Source: Asterella californica (Eukaryota > Streptophyta > Marchantiopsida > Marchantiales > Aytoniaceae). From it: DNA of 64,000 nucleotides. Shown one piece after another: positions 9,861 through 21,508 of this stretch. Under the pieces are notes generated by a model, which was not told where the DNA came from, did not search any database, and worked only from the letters and a program-made list of their open reading frames with translations. Position numbers and translations under genes: made by a program. Numbering within the stretch: the stretch's first letter is position 1; the number at the start of each line of letters is the position of its first letter. Location: positions 28,742,001-28,806,000 of the forward strand of contig JAYKYS010000005.1 of NCBI GenBank assembly GCA_036924285.1, written 5' to 3'.

Positions 9861-12140
9861 CTACTCTAATTGCTCGGATGCAATCTCCATTGGATCTACT
9901 CCTACCTGAACTCCTAACTCGGCTTCTGATAAGCTGGGAAGCCCTGCAATTACCTCGGGTGTCACTTAGGTGGCTTCCTCCTCAACATTCGTCGCTGGCT
10001 GTGCTGCTGCTACTTCAGAAGACAGAAGCGTCTTCTAGGAAGCTGGGTCGACTTGTGCTTCCTCGCTCTTCTGAGGCACTAGTTCGACACTGGGAGCCAT
10101 GGTGATCTTAGGGGAAGTCGCTTCCTCCACTCGGAATACCTGGAAAGACAGGTCTTCTTCATGTCTTCCAGAAGACACCTTGTCTTCCGGGGCTTCTTCC
10201 GGGGTCTTCTCGGCTTCCAACGCTATCACTACCAAGTGAACATCGAGGTCGAACTCCTCCTTCTCCAAGTCTGATCCGGTCGATGGTGCTGGGACTTGGG
10301 AAGATGTAGTTGCGGGTGGCGGAATCAAGGGAAGACCATAGAGTGTCTTCACTCTCTCTATCTGCCGATCCAAGTACCGGAACATGCTCTCTTTGCACTC
10401 TACCAACATCGCTCTAGACTCGTCGTCCCATTCTCTAGCTAAGGTAAGAAGCTTCATTTCCGCGGTGAAGTTAAACTTCTTCCGAGGCGCTTCCACCGAC
10501 TGAGCTAGCATCCCCAGTACGCGAGCTTCCGCTGCTTCCCGCTGCGTCTTCTCGGCTGCAGTGTGCGCTTCTGCGGCTTCCTGCAGTGTCTTCCATGTCG
10601 TCTTCTCCTCTACAAGACCGGTGATCTTACCCCGCAATCGCAGAACCTCCTCGTCACGCTACTGTAAACGCACTTGCAACTCTTGGTTGCTCTTCTTCAG
10701 CTGCGCTAACTCCTTGGCAGAAGCAGCTGCTTCCGTCTTGTACTTCGCTGCGAGCTTCTTCGTGGTGCGGAGGTGGCTTCCAGCGCTTCTACCTTCTTCT
10801 GGTCTTCTTTCTGCTGCATCAGGGTGCGCAGACCGAATCCAGGCTGTAGTGGCTTCTCCTGAGCCTTCGCTCTCTTCTCTACCAACTCCATAGCTGGCTG
10901 GATCTCCGAGTGGAAGAATGCATTGAACTTCTCCAGTCTTCTTTCTGCGGAAGATAGACTCATCCCCACGATCCGATCAGAGGTGTCTACCTTGTCTTCC
11001 AGAAGCAAGGATGTCTCTTCCACCACTATGATCTTTTGCTTCTGCGTGCGAGAAGATGCTACTCTTCTCATCTTCCGAGGTGGAAGATCTCTCCCTATGG
11101 CAGAAGCGGTCCTCTTTATTGTGCTTCCTCGCATCGTAGTAGGAGTATCCATCCAACCTTTGTCTTCTGGAGTCTTCGGAAGACTCCATGGTGTTGCAGA
11201 AGCGGTCTTCTGCGCAGCTCGGGTACTCAATGGCTCCTCCTGTGAGTCGGACTCCGATCCAAAGTGAATGATCGAGAAGGAGGTGGTCTTCCTAGGCACA
11301 CTCATAGGATCCATCTTCCTTGATGGTGTCGCGTCTTCCGATCCAGTGGAGTCGTCTTCCCTCACCAGAAGCGTCTTCTGATGAGTACCTGACCTCATCT
11401 GCGGCATCAGAGTGGGAGGGGGAGTCATTGCTGCTGCTCGATCGTCTTCTTCTGAGGTCTCTTCCTTCGTCTCGTGCTGCCCTGTTGGTCCATATCTCAC
11501 CAACTGATCTTCCGTAAGATCCCCCTTGGCCACGTACATGTAACAGAAGAACGGAGTAAGATGTCCTCCTGCCGGGGTACCTAAGTATACCAGCTCTGCT
11601 TGTACATAAGCGTGGAAGAACGCGCCCCAGTTGACATTTTCTCCAGCACACACTGCTTCCAAGAACTCCACGTCATGATCTCCAAGGTACCTCGTCTTCT
11701 ACGCCTTCCCCTTAGGAAAGAGGTGAAGGAACAGCTTCACCAGAAGATGCTTCTGCGGCTCCCGATAAGATTCAACCTTCCAGTCGTTTCTTCCTTGCAT
11801 GTTCTCCAAGAAGAGACAAGATGTGCTCCCCGGCACATGTCACTTACCCGAGATCATGATAAGATCTTCTTCTCGAGCCAACAACCTCGATTCTCAGATT
11901 CTGGCCTGTGAAAGGCCCTGCGCCACCACTTCTCTGACATGGAAGATGATCTTCCACGAGGTACTCCTACCTTCGTAGGTACACGGTTGCGAGGCGGTAA
12001 GGCTGTCCAAACCTCCTCCAAAAGACCCTGGTCGGTGAGGTTCCAATCCCACAGGAAGAGTCGAGACCCAACTCCTTGATGAAGGGTTTGGTCTCGGTCA
12101 GTTCTGCTGCCGGTCGGTTATGTCATGCGAGCATGCGGAG
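9861..12140 (-). pseudogene. Accessory coiled-coil ORF of family A, copy 2 (broken)
   Basis: Second copy of the gene at 3-1922. The main frames are 11671-10706 (conserved GGHLTPFFCYMYVA, acidic stretch, basic patch, QPGFGLRTL) and 10637-10035 (coiled coil, REWDDES, SMFRYLDRQIE, acidic tail). A frameshift near 10770 separates them, and stops break the last 60 codons before the conserved final TAG at 9861-9863. Upstream, 11672-12140 gives the N-terminal part in broken frames, including an RVFWRRFG-like segment also found at 18366-18653. It shows the 5' region missing from copy 1. Not functional as it stands. Confidence 0.7.
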
Positions 12141-12744
12141 GAAGACAGTCGATCATCTCCACCTCATGATTGCCAAGTCAACCATACAAGCCGTCCAAGT
12201 CAGCAGTCCTGCCAGCGTGTCACTCAAAACTGTCTACTATCAGTCATGAGCCCGATCAAAAGAGGAGAGAAGTGAGAGGCTCGACTACGATGCATGGGCC
12301 TGATCAGGTTATTAGCTGACGAAAGCACGCTTTGGATGAGTATTGAGAATGAGGAGCTTGAAGAGGTTCTCACCCACCAATGAGGAGGATTGTATCTCAA
12401 GTGTAGGTCATGGCAGTCTATTGCAATTGCATATCTGCATGAGATATCACTCTCATGTTCTCACTGATGAGTTGTGTATGTTTTCTTATTTAATTAATGC
12501 TAACAATTTGCTTTTCTATATCGCAGCCAAGATTTCTCATACTCTTTCTGGACTAAGAGTGGAGATACCTTTATGAGAATATCATTTGAATTTAATTTTA
12601 TTAACAATGAATTTGTTGTTGCAATAGATGACCATGAGGTATTCATGACCAACTGGTGGTAAAAGTGTTGTGGGTAGACCAAGTTAAAAACTTTCTACGT
12701 GGTGTTATCAAGTAAATTCTCGGGTGACCTTCCCCTCCGGGACC
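12141..12744. other. Unassigned region, no gene recognised
   Basis: The only open frame, plus strand 12343-12576 (77 codons), shows no motif. Base composition shifts from GAAGAC-rich to AT-rich near 12480. No terminal repeats or homology to other parts of the window were noticed. Confidence 0.3.
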
Positions 12745-13991
12745 TTCGGCAGAAAGCAAAATTCAGGTCTAACTAGTAGTAATAGGATCAGACGGTGAAC
12801 TTTAACACTCAAGGAGAGGAAAACTATGATGGTTCCGACTTCTAAAATTCTCCTACATGTAAGAGAGACCCTATTGAGCACACACACGAAGTTTCAGCTT
12901 GAGATCAAATTCTGGCACCGAGATATGGATAGAAAAGTTGTAGGTAAAGATATTGCGACAATTTTTGATACTCAGACAGCTATTTCGACCTACAACAGAA
13001 AATCGGCTCGATCACTTTCGAAGATTCTTATAGGATTTGGAGTCTGCAGGATGCTGAACACCCCTGTGAAGTTGGAACTCCTGATTATACACCGTTCTCC
13101 AGATCCCGTTCTCTGAAGTTGCTGCTCTAGATTGAGAGCTTTTCAGACCCCCTCTGCTTCAGCGGTCGCCCTGAATTACTCACTCACTCACTCAAATGAC
13201 TTGAAACTTTTTTGACAGTCGTAGCCCTTCTGACAGTGAACGCAACCAGCAGGTTTGAAGCGATTTCCTCAATTCTGCTGCAAATGACACTGAAAACTCC
13301 AAATCCAACAAAAGTGACGCAGTTTCAACTCAATCCGAACTTCAATTGGGCATAACTCCTTCTTTATTGCTACAAATCGATCAAGAATTTCACTGACAGT
13401 GCTTGGCACGACGAGCTCTATCTTCTTGTGCTCTCAGATTTCACAGTCCTCTCATCAAATGCTCGAACTCTCCTTTAGATCTCTGTTTCTAAATTTAGAG
13501 TTTTACAAAAGATAAAAATGGACCAATAAGAGTTCATAGCTCCACTTGGTTGTCCTTTTGTGTCTTAAACCATGTGGTAACTTAATTCCACTCATAGGCT
13601 ACCACGTCAAGTTCCCTAAAGTGCCAGCGTAAATCTTAAACTACCTAAAACGACACGCATCCTTGAAAGTAAACTTAAACTAGCTAAAAAGCGTGCATGA
13701 GCAACACGTAAGTACAACCCATAAGCTTAAATCCTATCAACATGGTAAATCTAAGTTATGTACATTGAACATCATAGACAAGTAAGAAGTCACTTGCACA
13801 AGCGCACAAATGCTTGAACAAGATAACTAGCATACTATCAGCCTACTAGGACTCAAACTAGTGTTAACATCGTATGCAAAGATGTCAAACATATACATAA
13901 ACGACTAGAAGTAATATGAGCTAACTTCTAGAACTACTAAACTCAAGTGTCAGAGTAGAAATATAATATGTAGCCGCCAAGTAGCGTGACA
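12745..13991 (-). repeat. Diverged C-type LTR, truncated
   Basis: It aligns over about 1.2 kb with the LTRs of element C (26861-28254, 31225-32618) and the solo LTR at 51644-53064. Landmarks are AAATTCAGGTCTA near 12754, CTCGAACTCTCCTTTAGA near 13460 and the end GCCGCCAAGTAGCGTGACA at 13991. The outer 150 bp or so (TGTCGGAGTGTGAT side) is missing. The base pairs after the intact end are ACGG, the same CG-centred type as other insertion sites here. Confidence 0.7.
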
Positions 13992-14041
13992 ACGGATGCT
14001 AGAGTATTTACTACCAGTGGTACGTCCACTAGTAGTGGAGC

Positions 14042-15592
14042 AGATGATAGTTTGAGCGGGATACCACCAGGGTTTAATCATGTGGTTCAGTTCTTCCAGT
14101 GTTTAAGCAAGAACTATCAGGGTGTGCAGATCGATAAGTTGAGGAGTCTACAGGAGTTCTAGTGGAAGAATAGAGAGAGCTTACACGCGATGTTTACTCT
14201 CATGAGGCGGTTGATCAGCCTTACCAAAGGGTGTTAGAAGCACAAGCAGTCTTGTTCTGGTATGATACTAGACAGAGAGCTGCGTAAGAGAGTTAGGGAT
14301 GCGACTCTCCTTAGAGACACCGCTCTGACGTTAGCGGTTGTCTTTGGTCTGGCTGAGCGGATAGAGCTCAACATGGTGGAGGAGAGGGTGGTGGTTGTTG
14401 GGTTCAGCATGGAGACATCACATGGAGCGACCATCTCTTCTCGAGGATCACAGGCTACGCAAAAGCGTGGTGGTGGTGGTAAAGATCGTGTTGAGCAGTC
14501 ACGATCCCAAGGAGATGGAGGACCTGGTGGGTAGAAGCCCATGCCGTCCTTCTTTAGTCAGTAGCAAGCGGGTACTTGCTGGACGTGTGATGATCCTCAT
14601 CAGCAGAAGGACTCTCTACATAGGAGAGGTGGTTATGAGACGTCTAGGAGGTCTCAAGCGGTGCATAGACAAAGTGAGCATTGCAGACGATCAGATCACA
14701 GTAGTGACCGTTGTTTTGATCTCCACCCCGAGCTACGGCAAGGGAAGGCTGATCGTGGACGAGACGGAGGAGCTCATGTAGGCCGTGGTGGTCGAGCTGG
14801 AGGTAGAGGTCCAGCTGGTTCACCGTCTGTTACGATGTCAGAAGCACGTATAGATGCTTGGATTGAACAGTTGGAGCAAAGGATAGCTAGTATGGCTATG
14901 GCTCAGCGGAGATCTGGTGGAACAGAGACTTTCACGTCTTATAGAGGAGAAGGAGTTGACTTCGACTTTATGACTGGTGTGGTGCAAATTGAGACAGATG
15001 CGGTAGTGATTCGGAGTGCAGTACATGTCTCTGAACCACGAGGTGCATTAGTGGAGTTGGATCCACAACGCGGAGAGGCTGGTAGACAGACCATGCTCCC
15101 TTAGTCGTTTACGCTATCGAAGGCGTTGAGAACCACGTCTACGATTCCTAAACTGCCTACCGATGATGTAATGGAGTTGGAGGTATCGACATCCATGAGT
15201 GAGGGTGATGCGAGTCAACTTTCGGCGTCTGTGGATATGACGTCAAATCTGATGTTGAGGACGGCTACAGTAGTTGTCCGAACTCCACTATTTTCAGCCA
15301 TAGATATGAAGACATTGGGAGTAAGCTTAGCTCAAGTGTTCCAGTTGGCAGCCACGCTTAGTGACAGCGAAGATGTAGTTACCTCTAGTGCTGAGGTGGT
15401 TCAACGAGAGACGGTAGACGTGTCCATAGAGTCGAGGATCAAGACAGCTACTAGTGATACTTGGCAAGCAGTGGTTGCCAGATTAGATGAATTATCAACT
15501 ATGCCGACGATTAACCGTGCTGGTTTGGCACCAAGTGTGGTGTTGTTGGACAACAGAAGTGGTCTCTTTTGTTTAGTGACACCTTCAAGAAA
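14042..15592 (+). pseudogene. Decayed gag-like gene
   Basis: The plus strand shows a retrotransposon gag-like capsid region in broken frames: FFQCLSKNYQGVQIDKL near 14090, then LRKRVRDATLLRDTALTL and VFGLAERIELNMVEERVV (14262-14400). A Gly/Arg/Ser-rich region with a damaged zinc-knuckle-like CWTCDDPHQ follows near 14575. Further open frames (14661-15104, 15126-15689) are Ser/Thr/Val-rich and include a helical segment around WIEQLEQRIASMAMAQ. At least three stops or frame changes interrupt it. The family was not resolved. The right edge is cut by the family A LTR at 15593. The fit to gag is by pattern only. Confidence 0.45.
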
Positions 15593-16894
15593 TGTTGTTG
15601 TATCTCAAGGTTTCTCCTTTAGTCCATTTATCATAAAAGATATCGTTCCCACAGAGGATTTGCACAAGTATCGCTGCTCTAAGTTCTAAGATCTGTTCAA
15701 ACACACAAACACACAAGTTTTATCTAGAAAATCTCATCTTCTCACAAAACCACACGGCTTCCACGTCCTTCAGAAGGTGCCCTGGATCCAAACAAACAAC
15801 TATAACTTAACATATCACACAGATATCTACTGAGAAACTCGAGAAGACGCTTCCTGCTTCCAGGTCACGGCTTCCAATCTTCTCACGACAGTCTTCTCGA
15901 AGCAATTCTCGGCTTCTGGGTGTTCAATTCGGCTTCTCTCACCTCCAGAGAGAGGTGTAACGTAGACTTCAAATTAACAATGTTTGCCACACATCGCTCC
16001 TCCAGTTTCTAACGGGATTAGATCAATCACAAGGTGTATGCCCCCTGTAGTCTTCCTAGGCTTCTGTCTACGAAAACGGTCTTCCTAGGCTTCTGTCTAC
16101 GAAAACGGTCTTTCTACAGCATAACAGCGATATTCATCTTCACGAAAGCTCAATAGAAGTCTCTGAAGCTCACTAGAAGAAGGTATGAAGATAGGAAGAT
16201 GAGAGAAGATGGGGAAGAAGAGAAAATCCAAACAAGAGGAAACAAGATGAAAATGAGAAATTAAGACTCCGACATGCTTCTAGTCCGGATCCTCACTAAC
16301 AAGCCATACCTGCTTGTAGTAATTTGAGAAAGAAGACCACAAATTGACTTACAGTTACACGGTCTTCTACTCGAGGATGTCAACTTCTGTTGTGTTAAGA
16401 AGTCCTTCTTTCTTCTTCTGTTGTTGCTCCGATTACTCTATCGTCTGGGATCGCTTATTCATAAGACTGTCCTTACGTGGATCCGAAGTGCTCCACCGGA
16501 TGAGACAAGCTTTGACTCAACACAACTGCTAACAATCACCGCCACTCAAGAAGAAGGCTTCTCATGCACAATTGGGTGTGAATTCGAGGAAACCCTCTGT
16601 CCAAAAGACACAAACAAAGCTTCTGCACTCAAATCTTAAATCAATTCACCGAGAAGAAGGTACATTGGTTTCGAGAAGCTCACTCCCTTCACTTCCTGCT
16701 CCTACTCCTCGACACACCAGCTTAGAGACAAGACTACACAATGATGCCCTTCCTTGCTCTAGGCTGTCCATTACCTCTATCTACATCTTCGATCCAATGC
16801 TGGAAGTGGAAAGTGCAGACCCCTCCGGTGTAAACCAATTCTATTCGTATGTCTCTAGCAATGGACGTAATGTGTGTACTCTATAAAATGTGCA
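15593..16894 (-). repeat. LTR of family A, outer member of an LTR-leader-LTR unit
   Basis: 1302 bp, starts TGTTGTTGTATC and ends TATAAAATGTGCA on the plus strand. It aligns end to end with 17015-18313 (1299 bp), apart from small indels. The neighbouring 16895-17014 carries a primer site in minus orientation. Confidence 0.75.
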
Positions 16895-17014
16895 TCTATC
16901 TTATACAATCCAAGTTAGTTCAAAAATGCAACTAACTACTAACACACAGATCCATGAAGCTTAGAACAATCGTTACTAAGATGAAATCTCCGGCAGCGGC
17001 GTCAAAAATACGAG
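16895..17014 (-). other. Retrotransposon leader with tRNA-Asp-type primer site between two LTRs
   Basis: Only 120 bp separate the two LTRs. The stretch matches the leader of the large element at 47405-47522 (CAATCCAAGTTAGTTC, CTTAGAACAATCGTTACTAAGATG). The primer site is at 16987-17004 (minus strand TGACGCCGCTGCCGGAGA). No coding sequence remains. It may be a deletion derivative or the result of recombination between tandem elements. Confidence 0.7.
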
Positions 17015-18313
17015 TGCTACTATATATAGTATCTTAGGATTTCTCCTTTAGCCCATTTAGCATAAAAGATATCGTTTCCACAGAAGATTTGCACAAGTAT
17101 TACTGCTCTAAGTTCTAAGATCTCTTCAAACACACAAATACACGGGTTTTATCTAGAAATCCCATCTTCTCACAAAACCACACGGCTTGTAGGCCCTTCA
17201 GAAGGTGCCCTGGATCCAAACAAACAACTACAACCTAACATATCACACATATATCTACTGAGAAACTCGGGAAGACGCTTCTTGCTTCTAGATCACGGCT
17301 TCCAGTCTTCTCACGACAGTCTTCTCGAAGCAATTCTTGGCTTCTGGGGGGTTCAATTCGGCTTCTCACACCTCCAGAAGACTGCTCCTACTTCGTAGAC
17401 GTCAAATTAACAATGTCTGTCACACATTGCTCCTCCAATTTCCAACGGGGTTAGATAAATCACAGGGTGTATGCCTCCTGTAGCCTTCCTAAGCTTCTGC
17501 CTACGAAAACGGTCTTCCTGCAGCATTACAACGACATTCACCTTCACGGAAACTCAATAGAAGTCTCAGAAGCTCACTAGAAGAAGGTAGGAAGATGAGA
17601 AGATGAGAGAAGATGGGGAAGAAGAGAAAATCCAAACAAGAGGAAACAAGATGAAAATGAGAAATTAAGACTCCGACAGGCTTCTAGTCTGGATCCTGAC
17701 TAACAAGCCATCCGTGCTTGTAGTAATTTGGGAAAAAAGACCACAGATTGGCTTACAGTTACATAGTCTTCTACTCGAGAATGTCGTCTTCTACTGTGGT
17801 AAGAAGTCTTTTTCTTCTTCTGTTGTTGCTCCGACTACTCTGTCGTATGGGGTCGCTTATCCATAGGACTGTCCATACGTGGATCCGAAGTGCTCCATTG
17901 GGTTTAGGGTTTAGGGTTTAGAGACAAGCTTCGACTCAGCACAGCTGCTAACAATCACCACCACTCAAGAAGAAGGCTTCCTATGCACAATTGGGTGTGA
18001 ATTCCAAGAAATCCACTGCGTAGAAGACACACACAAAGCTTCTGCACTCAAATCTGAAATCAATTCCTCGAGAAGAAGGTACATTAGTTTCGGGAAGCTT
18101 ACTCTCTCCACTTCCTGCTCTTACTCCTCGACACATCAGCTTAGAGACAGGACTACACGATGATGTCGTTCCCTGCTCTAGGCTGTCTATTATCTCTATC
18201 TACATCTTCGATCCAATGTTGGAAGTGAAAAGTACAGACTCCTCCGGTGTAATCCAATTCTGTTCGCATGTCTCTAGCAACGGACGTAATGTGTGTGCTG
18301 TATAAAATGTGCA
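17015..18313 (-). repeat. LTR of family A, 3' LTR of the large nested element
   Basis: 1299 bp, TGCTACTATATATAG to ATAAAATGTGCA on the plus strand. On its right, 18314-18415 matches the spacer that follows the accessory ORF in copy 2, and then an accessory-ORF N-terminal fragment, so it sits where the 3' LTR of the minus-strand host element should be. It carries a short telomere-type insertion at 17900-17922 that is absent from the sister LTR. Confidence 0.7.
17900..17922 (+). repeat. Interstitial telomere-type repeat (TTTAGGG, three units)
   Basis: GGGTTTAGGGTTTAGGGTTT lies within an LTR. The sister LTR reads GTGCTCCACCGGATGAGACAAG at the same place, without the units, so they were added after the LTRs formed. 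The unit is the Arabidopsis-type plant telomere repeat. Confidence 0.85.
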
Positions 18314-18365
18314 ACCACATGTGTGTGTACATTAATGTGTTCGAAAATCTTCCTAGGCATCGATC

Positions 18366-18653
18366 TTATACTATCACGTTGAGTCGTAAGAGAGATCCCC
18401 TCCAATCCCCAACTTGCAAGATTACGTGGAGGTAGTGCTGCCCAAACCTCCTCCAGAAGACCCTGGTCCGCGAGATTCCCGTCCCACAAGAAAAAGTCGA
18501 GACCCAACTCTTGATGAAGGATTTGGTCTCTGCTAATTCTGCGACGGGTAACATCGACCCTCGAGGATGCATCGACATGCTTTGAGCCTCTGTTACACTA
18601 AGCCACACGTACTTGTTGTGAGCCGAAGGCTTAGTCCTTCTCAAGTTCCTCAC
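18366..18653 (-). pseudogene. Accessory ORF remnant (N-terminal segment) of the large family A element
   Basis: The minus-strand frame contains VAELAETKSFIKSWVSTFSC and RVFWRRFGQ, matching the broken N-terminal part of the accessory ORF upstream of 11671 (11990-12140). The rest of the ORF is absent: 18314-18415 already matches the downstream spacer and the LTR follows. An internal deletion therefore removed most of the gene from this element. Confidence 0.55.
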
Positions 18654-20277
18654 AGTCTAGCTTCTACTCTCAGAAAATGAATCTAGTCTTCCAGAAGATA
18701 GCTATTCCGTCTTCTAAGATTCTGGCAGTGCTTCCTAAGTACTTCTCATCTTCCGAGCTATATCTAAACAATCCTAACTAAGCAAGACATCGAATGGATT
18801 CCTAAGAAGACAACCCACCTTGCATTTCATCCTACTTCCTGATAGAAAATACAAGATACGTGAGAAGCAGAGTGTACGAAAATGTTCAGAAGATGGTTGC
18901 GGACTCCTGCGGTGACAATGGCCTCCAAGAAGAATCTCAAGACAACTTTTGATTAACTGACGTACTCGGACGACTTCTGGCAGCCAGGCTTCCCATCACG
19001 GATCTCACATGTCTTCATCTTCCTACACAGAATCTAGCCTTACAACAGACATGGAACGTTCATACTCTGTTCTTTCGACTCTTCATCTCTCATACACACT
19101 CAGAAGAAACTTGTTGCATGATGAGAAGACATGACCCTGGCTCATTCTCTCCAGATTCTGCTAGCAAGGCTTCTCACAACTCTCTTCTAAGTTTGGGAAG
19201 AAGAAGGAATATGCTACTTTGGATCGTACAGAAGATACTCATAAAGAACCCTCACGCGCATTCTGCTAGCCTTTCCAACCTTCTAGTCTCTCTAGGAAGA
19301 TGTGGATTTGAGAAGGCAGGAAGATTGGGAGGCATAGGCCTAGTTCCCAATTTCCAGCTTCTCAAAACAACAATCAACTCACCAGTTCACTCAAGATTCG
19401 TACCAAGCTTCTCTCAACACAAAACCCAATCCAATCCAATCTTGATACGAATTTGCAAACAGTCGTCTTCCGAAGACGTTTAGACAATCAAAAGCATCTT
19501 TTGAAGATGTTCAGATCTTCCGAAGCGTCTTTTGTCCATGGATTCGAGAACAGAGGCGTGGTAAGGTAGGAAAATTGATAGTCAGGTGATCGAATTTGGG
19601 AATGGGAAATGGTGAAGCTCGATTCCAACTTGGGAAGAAGTGAGAAGAAGGCTGTCGAAAATTGGACAGCGCTTCCGCGTCCAATTTTCGCAGAAGAAAG
19701 TTCAGGGTAGAGAAATCGATCGATGGACTTCCTGCAAACGAGCTTGGAAGCGCGGGGAACATCAAATCAGTGGCGGGAAGCGGTGGAGAAGAGAAAAGAA
19801 CACAAGAGAAACCTCAAGACTGCTTCCGACTGCTTTTGTTGCACCGTCAGTCTTTCGCACGCTTCTGATCTTCAATTCCACCTCCTGCTTTTTTCGTTAA
19901 TCTCCAACTGCACCCCTTTGCTGCTGCAATCGATCTTGCTACTTCACCGAAGCTTCTCTCCCGATTCTTAATCAATCCTCGATTTCAGTCTTTCAAAAAT
20001 CCTCAGAGATTCCTTACTCTCTCAGCTCGAATGTGCACTTCCTGGCTGGAAAACGACCTCGCTTTCTCTCTTGCTCCAATTCGATCCTACGTGCTCCCAA
20101 TCTCGAGCCTTCTCGCTTCCAACACTACTTTGATTCCTAAGATGCAATCGGTCTTAATGCGCAGTCGATCTTCCAATGTTGGAAGCAGTAAACGACTTTG
20201 TGATAGTGCGCCTTCAATCCGTATCTTCCTTGTGTGATTTAGATAATGCCTTGGGTTATCTCGAATTACCTACTACT
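18654..20277 (-). repeat. Family A spacer between integrase and accessory ORF, GAAGAC-rich
   Basis: No reliable gene. In the minus direction it continues the large element towards the accessory ORF. Parts are repeated at 50190-51150 (same strand), 47568-48060 (same strand, matching 19340-19900) and 49315-49990 (opposite strand, matching about 19490-20280). Short frames such as 19723-19971 are shared between copies by nucleotide identity, with no sign of coding constraint. GAAGAC/GTCTTC motifs are frequent. Confidence 0.6.
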
Positions 20278-20281
20278 ATGG

Positions 20282-21433
20282 TGTCGTGATGTGAATTATT
20301 CCACATAGTGAATAATTCACCTCTCAGTTAGAAGTTAGTCTCTCTAAGTGATGTTAAGACCTCAGAGAAGTCGATTCTGGAGGAAGTGTGCATTCGAAAA
20401 TCTGAAAACACCACGGCGTAGGTCTCGTCGCGCTGATCACCGTGGTATGTTCAAAAGGTGCAAACAGAGTTGCAGGCGAAAAGTTACTTGGGGTTCTTCT
20501 ACAAGATTTCTGATACCGGGAAATTTACCATAAATCAGAGTGAGTTCGAAAAATACTTTTTAGATTTTTCTCATGTAGATTGTAGTATGTAGTATTTGTT
20601 TAAAATTCGAAATGTACAAAAAGAGCATGTCTAGAGAAAGTTATGGCACTTCGTGTTAGTAAAGGAAAGACGAAATACCGCAGCTTTCTAGCATATTAGC
20701 TTAGAAACTGGTCTTCAAAACCAGTTGTGAGATCAGCTTCCGTGGTGTAGCTGAGAAACTTGTAGGGAGGAGGTCTCCGGATCAAATCCCTTCAGACTCA
20801 CAACCGGCTTGGAGTAGGCTGGCCCCTTCGGGGGAATATGAGGGGCACCAAGTTACCTAGGGGCGGGACACTAGATGTCCCTTAAACGTACCGTGAATGC
20901 GGGACGCCTCCGTCTACCCCTACACTAGTGCAGTCACCTAGTGTGGATGCTAGAGAGAGATTACCACCGGGTTTCGAAATGGACCTCTCATCTTCGGGTT
21001 GGCGGGGTAATTAGTACGAATTCGGTTGCGGCCCTCTAAGTCCTGGGGTAGCGAGATGGCATCAAAGATACTCCAAGTCGGTAACAATTGACATCGAGGG
21101 ATTGAGAATAGAGAGCAGAATCGAGTAGAGAGGAGACCAAGAACTTGTACGTGTATCTTTCTGAAAAGAAAACGGGAAGCTTCTAGGTGAACGCGCTGGT
21201 GCTTCACAAGAGCAGTTTTCTGATATTCTGAGTTACTGAGCGTGAGCTTTGCAATCTGCATGATCTGGAGTTGAAGATCTACTTGCACGCCGTGTGTTTT
21301 ATCTTGGCCGGATCGAAATCGTGGTGGTGTGTTTTTCGTACGATCCGTATTCCTTGTGAGGTTTTCCTCCTCCTCTTCACGATCGTATCACAGCTAGAAG
21401 GTTCGCCCTTCCCAGGAAACTCTCGCCTCGACA
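20282..21433 (+). repeat. 5' LTR of element B (internally deleted)
   Basis: 1152 bp, against 1586 bp for the 3' LTR. The start can form a hairpin (GTGAATTATTC with GAATAATTCAC). The 450-bp gap follows AAGTCGGTAACAATTG. A tRNA-like block lies at 20695-20805. Confidence 0.85.
20695..20805 (+). other. tRNA-like block with pol III A/B-box-like motifs inside the B LTR
   Basis: An anticodon-arm-like hairpin (CTGGT, loop CTTCAAA, ACCAG) is followed by A-box-like TAGCTGAGAAACTTG (20748-20762), B-box-like GGATCAAATCC (20779-20789) and a closing stem GTTGTGAG/CTCACAAC. The block is also present in the 3' LTR (about 25480-25570) and, inverted, in the solo LTR (about 33650-33760). It may be a tRNA-derived SINE head captured by the LTR. 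It does not fold as a standard tRNA, so no tRNA gene is called. Confidence 0.4.
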
Positions 21434-21440
21434 TACAATC

Positions 21441-21458
21441 TGGTGCTTCCACTGAGAG
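21441..21458 (+). other. Candidate primer binding site of element B
   Basis: TGGTGCTTCCACTGAGAG begins 7 nt after the LTR end. Position and the TGG start fit a primer site. The matching tRNA was not identified. Confidence 0.45.
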
Positions 21459-21508
21459 GCTTCTTGGGGTGATTGACCGTGAAGTTGAGTTCCAAGACGA
21501 AGAGGAAG

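Noticed and set aside
19511..20237. ORFs in the family A spacer (for example 19723-19971 and 20031-20237) as a gene shared with 49315-49797
   Set aside because: Similarity between copies is at DNA level with frame-breaking indels; no conserved residues beyond that.
20707..20728. Selenocysteine-type tRNA anticodon arm (loop CTTCAAA, UCA anticodon)
   Set aside because: The surrounding sequence does not form a tRNA acceptor, D and T arm in the right order, and one LTR copy changes the loop. Kept only as a tRNA-like block.
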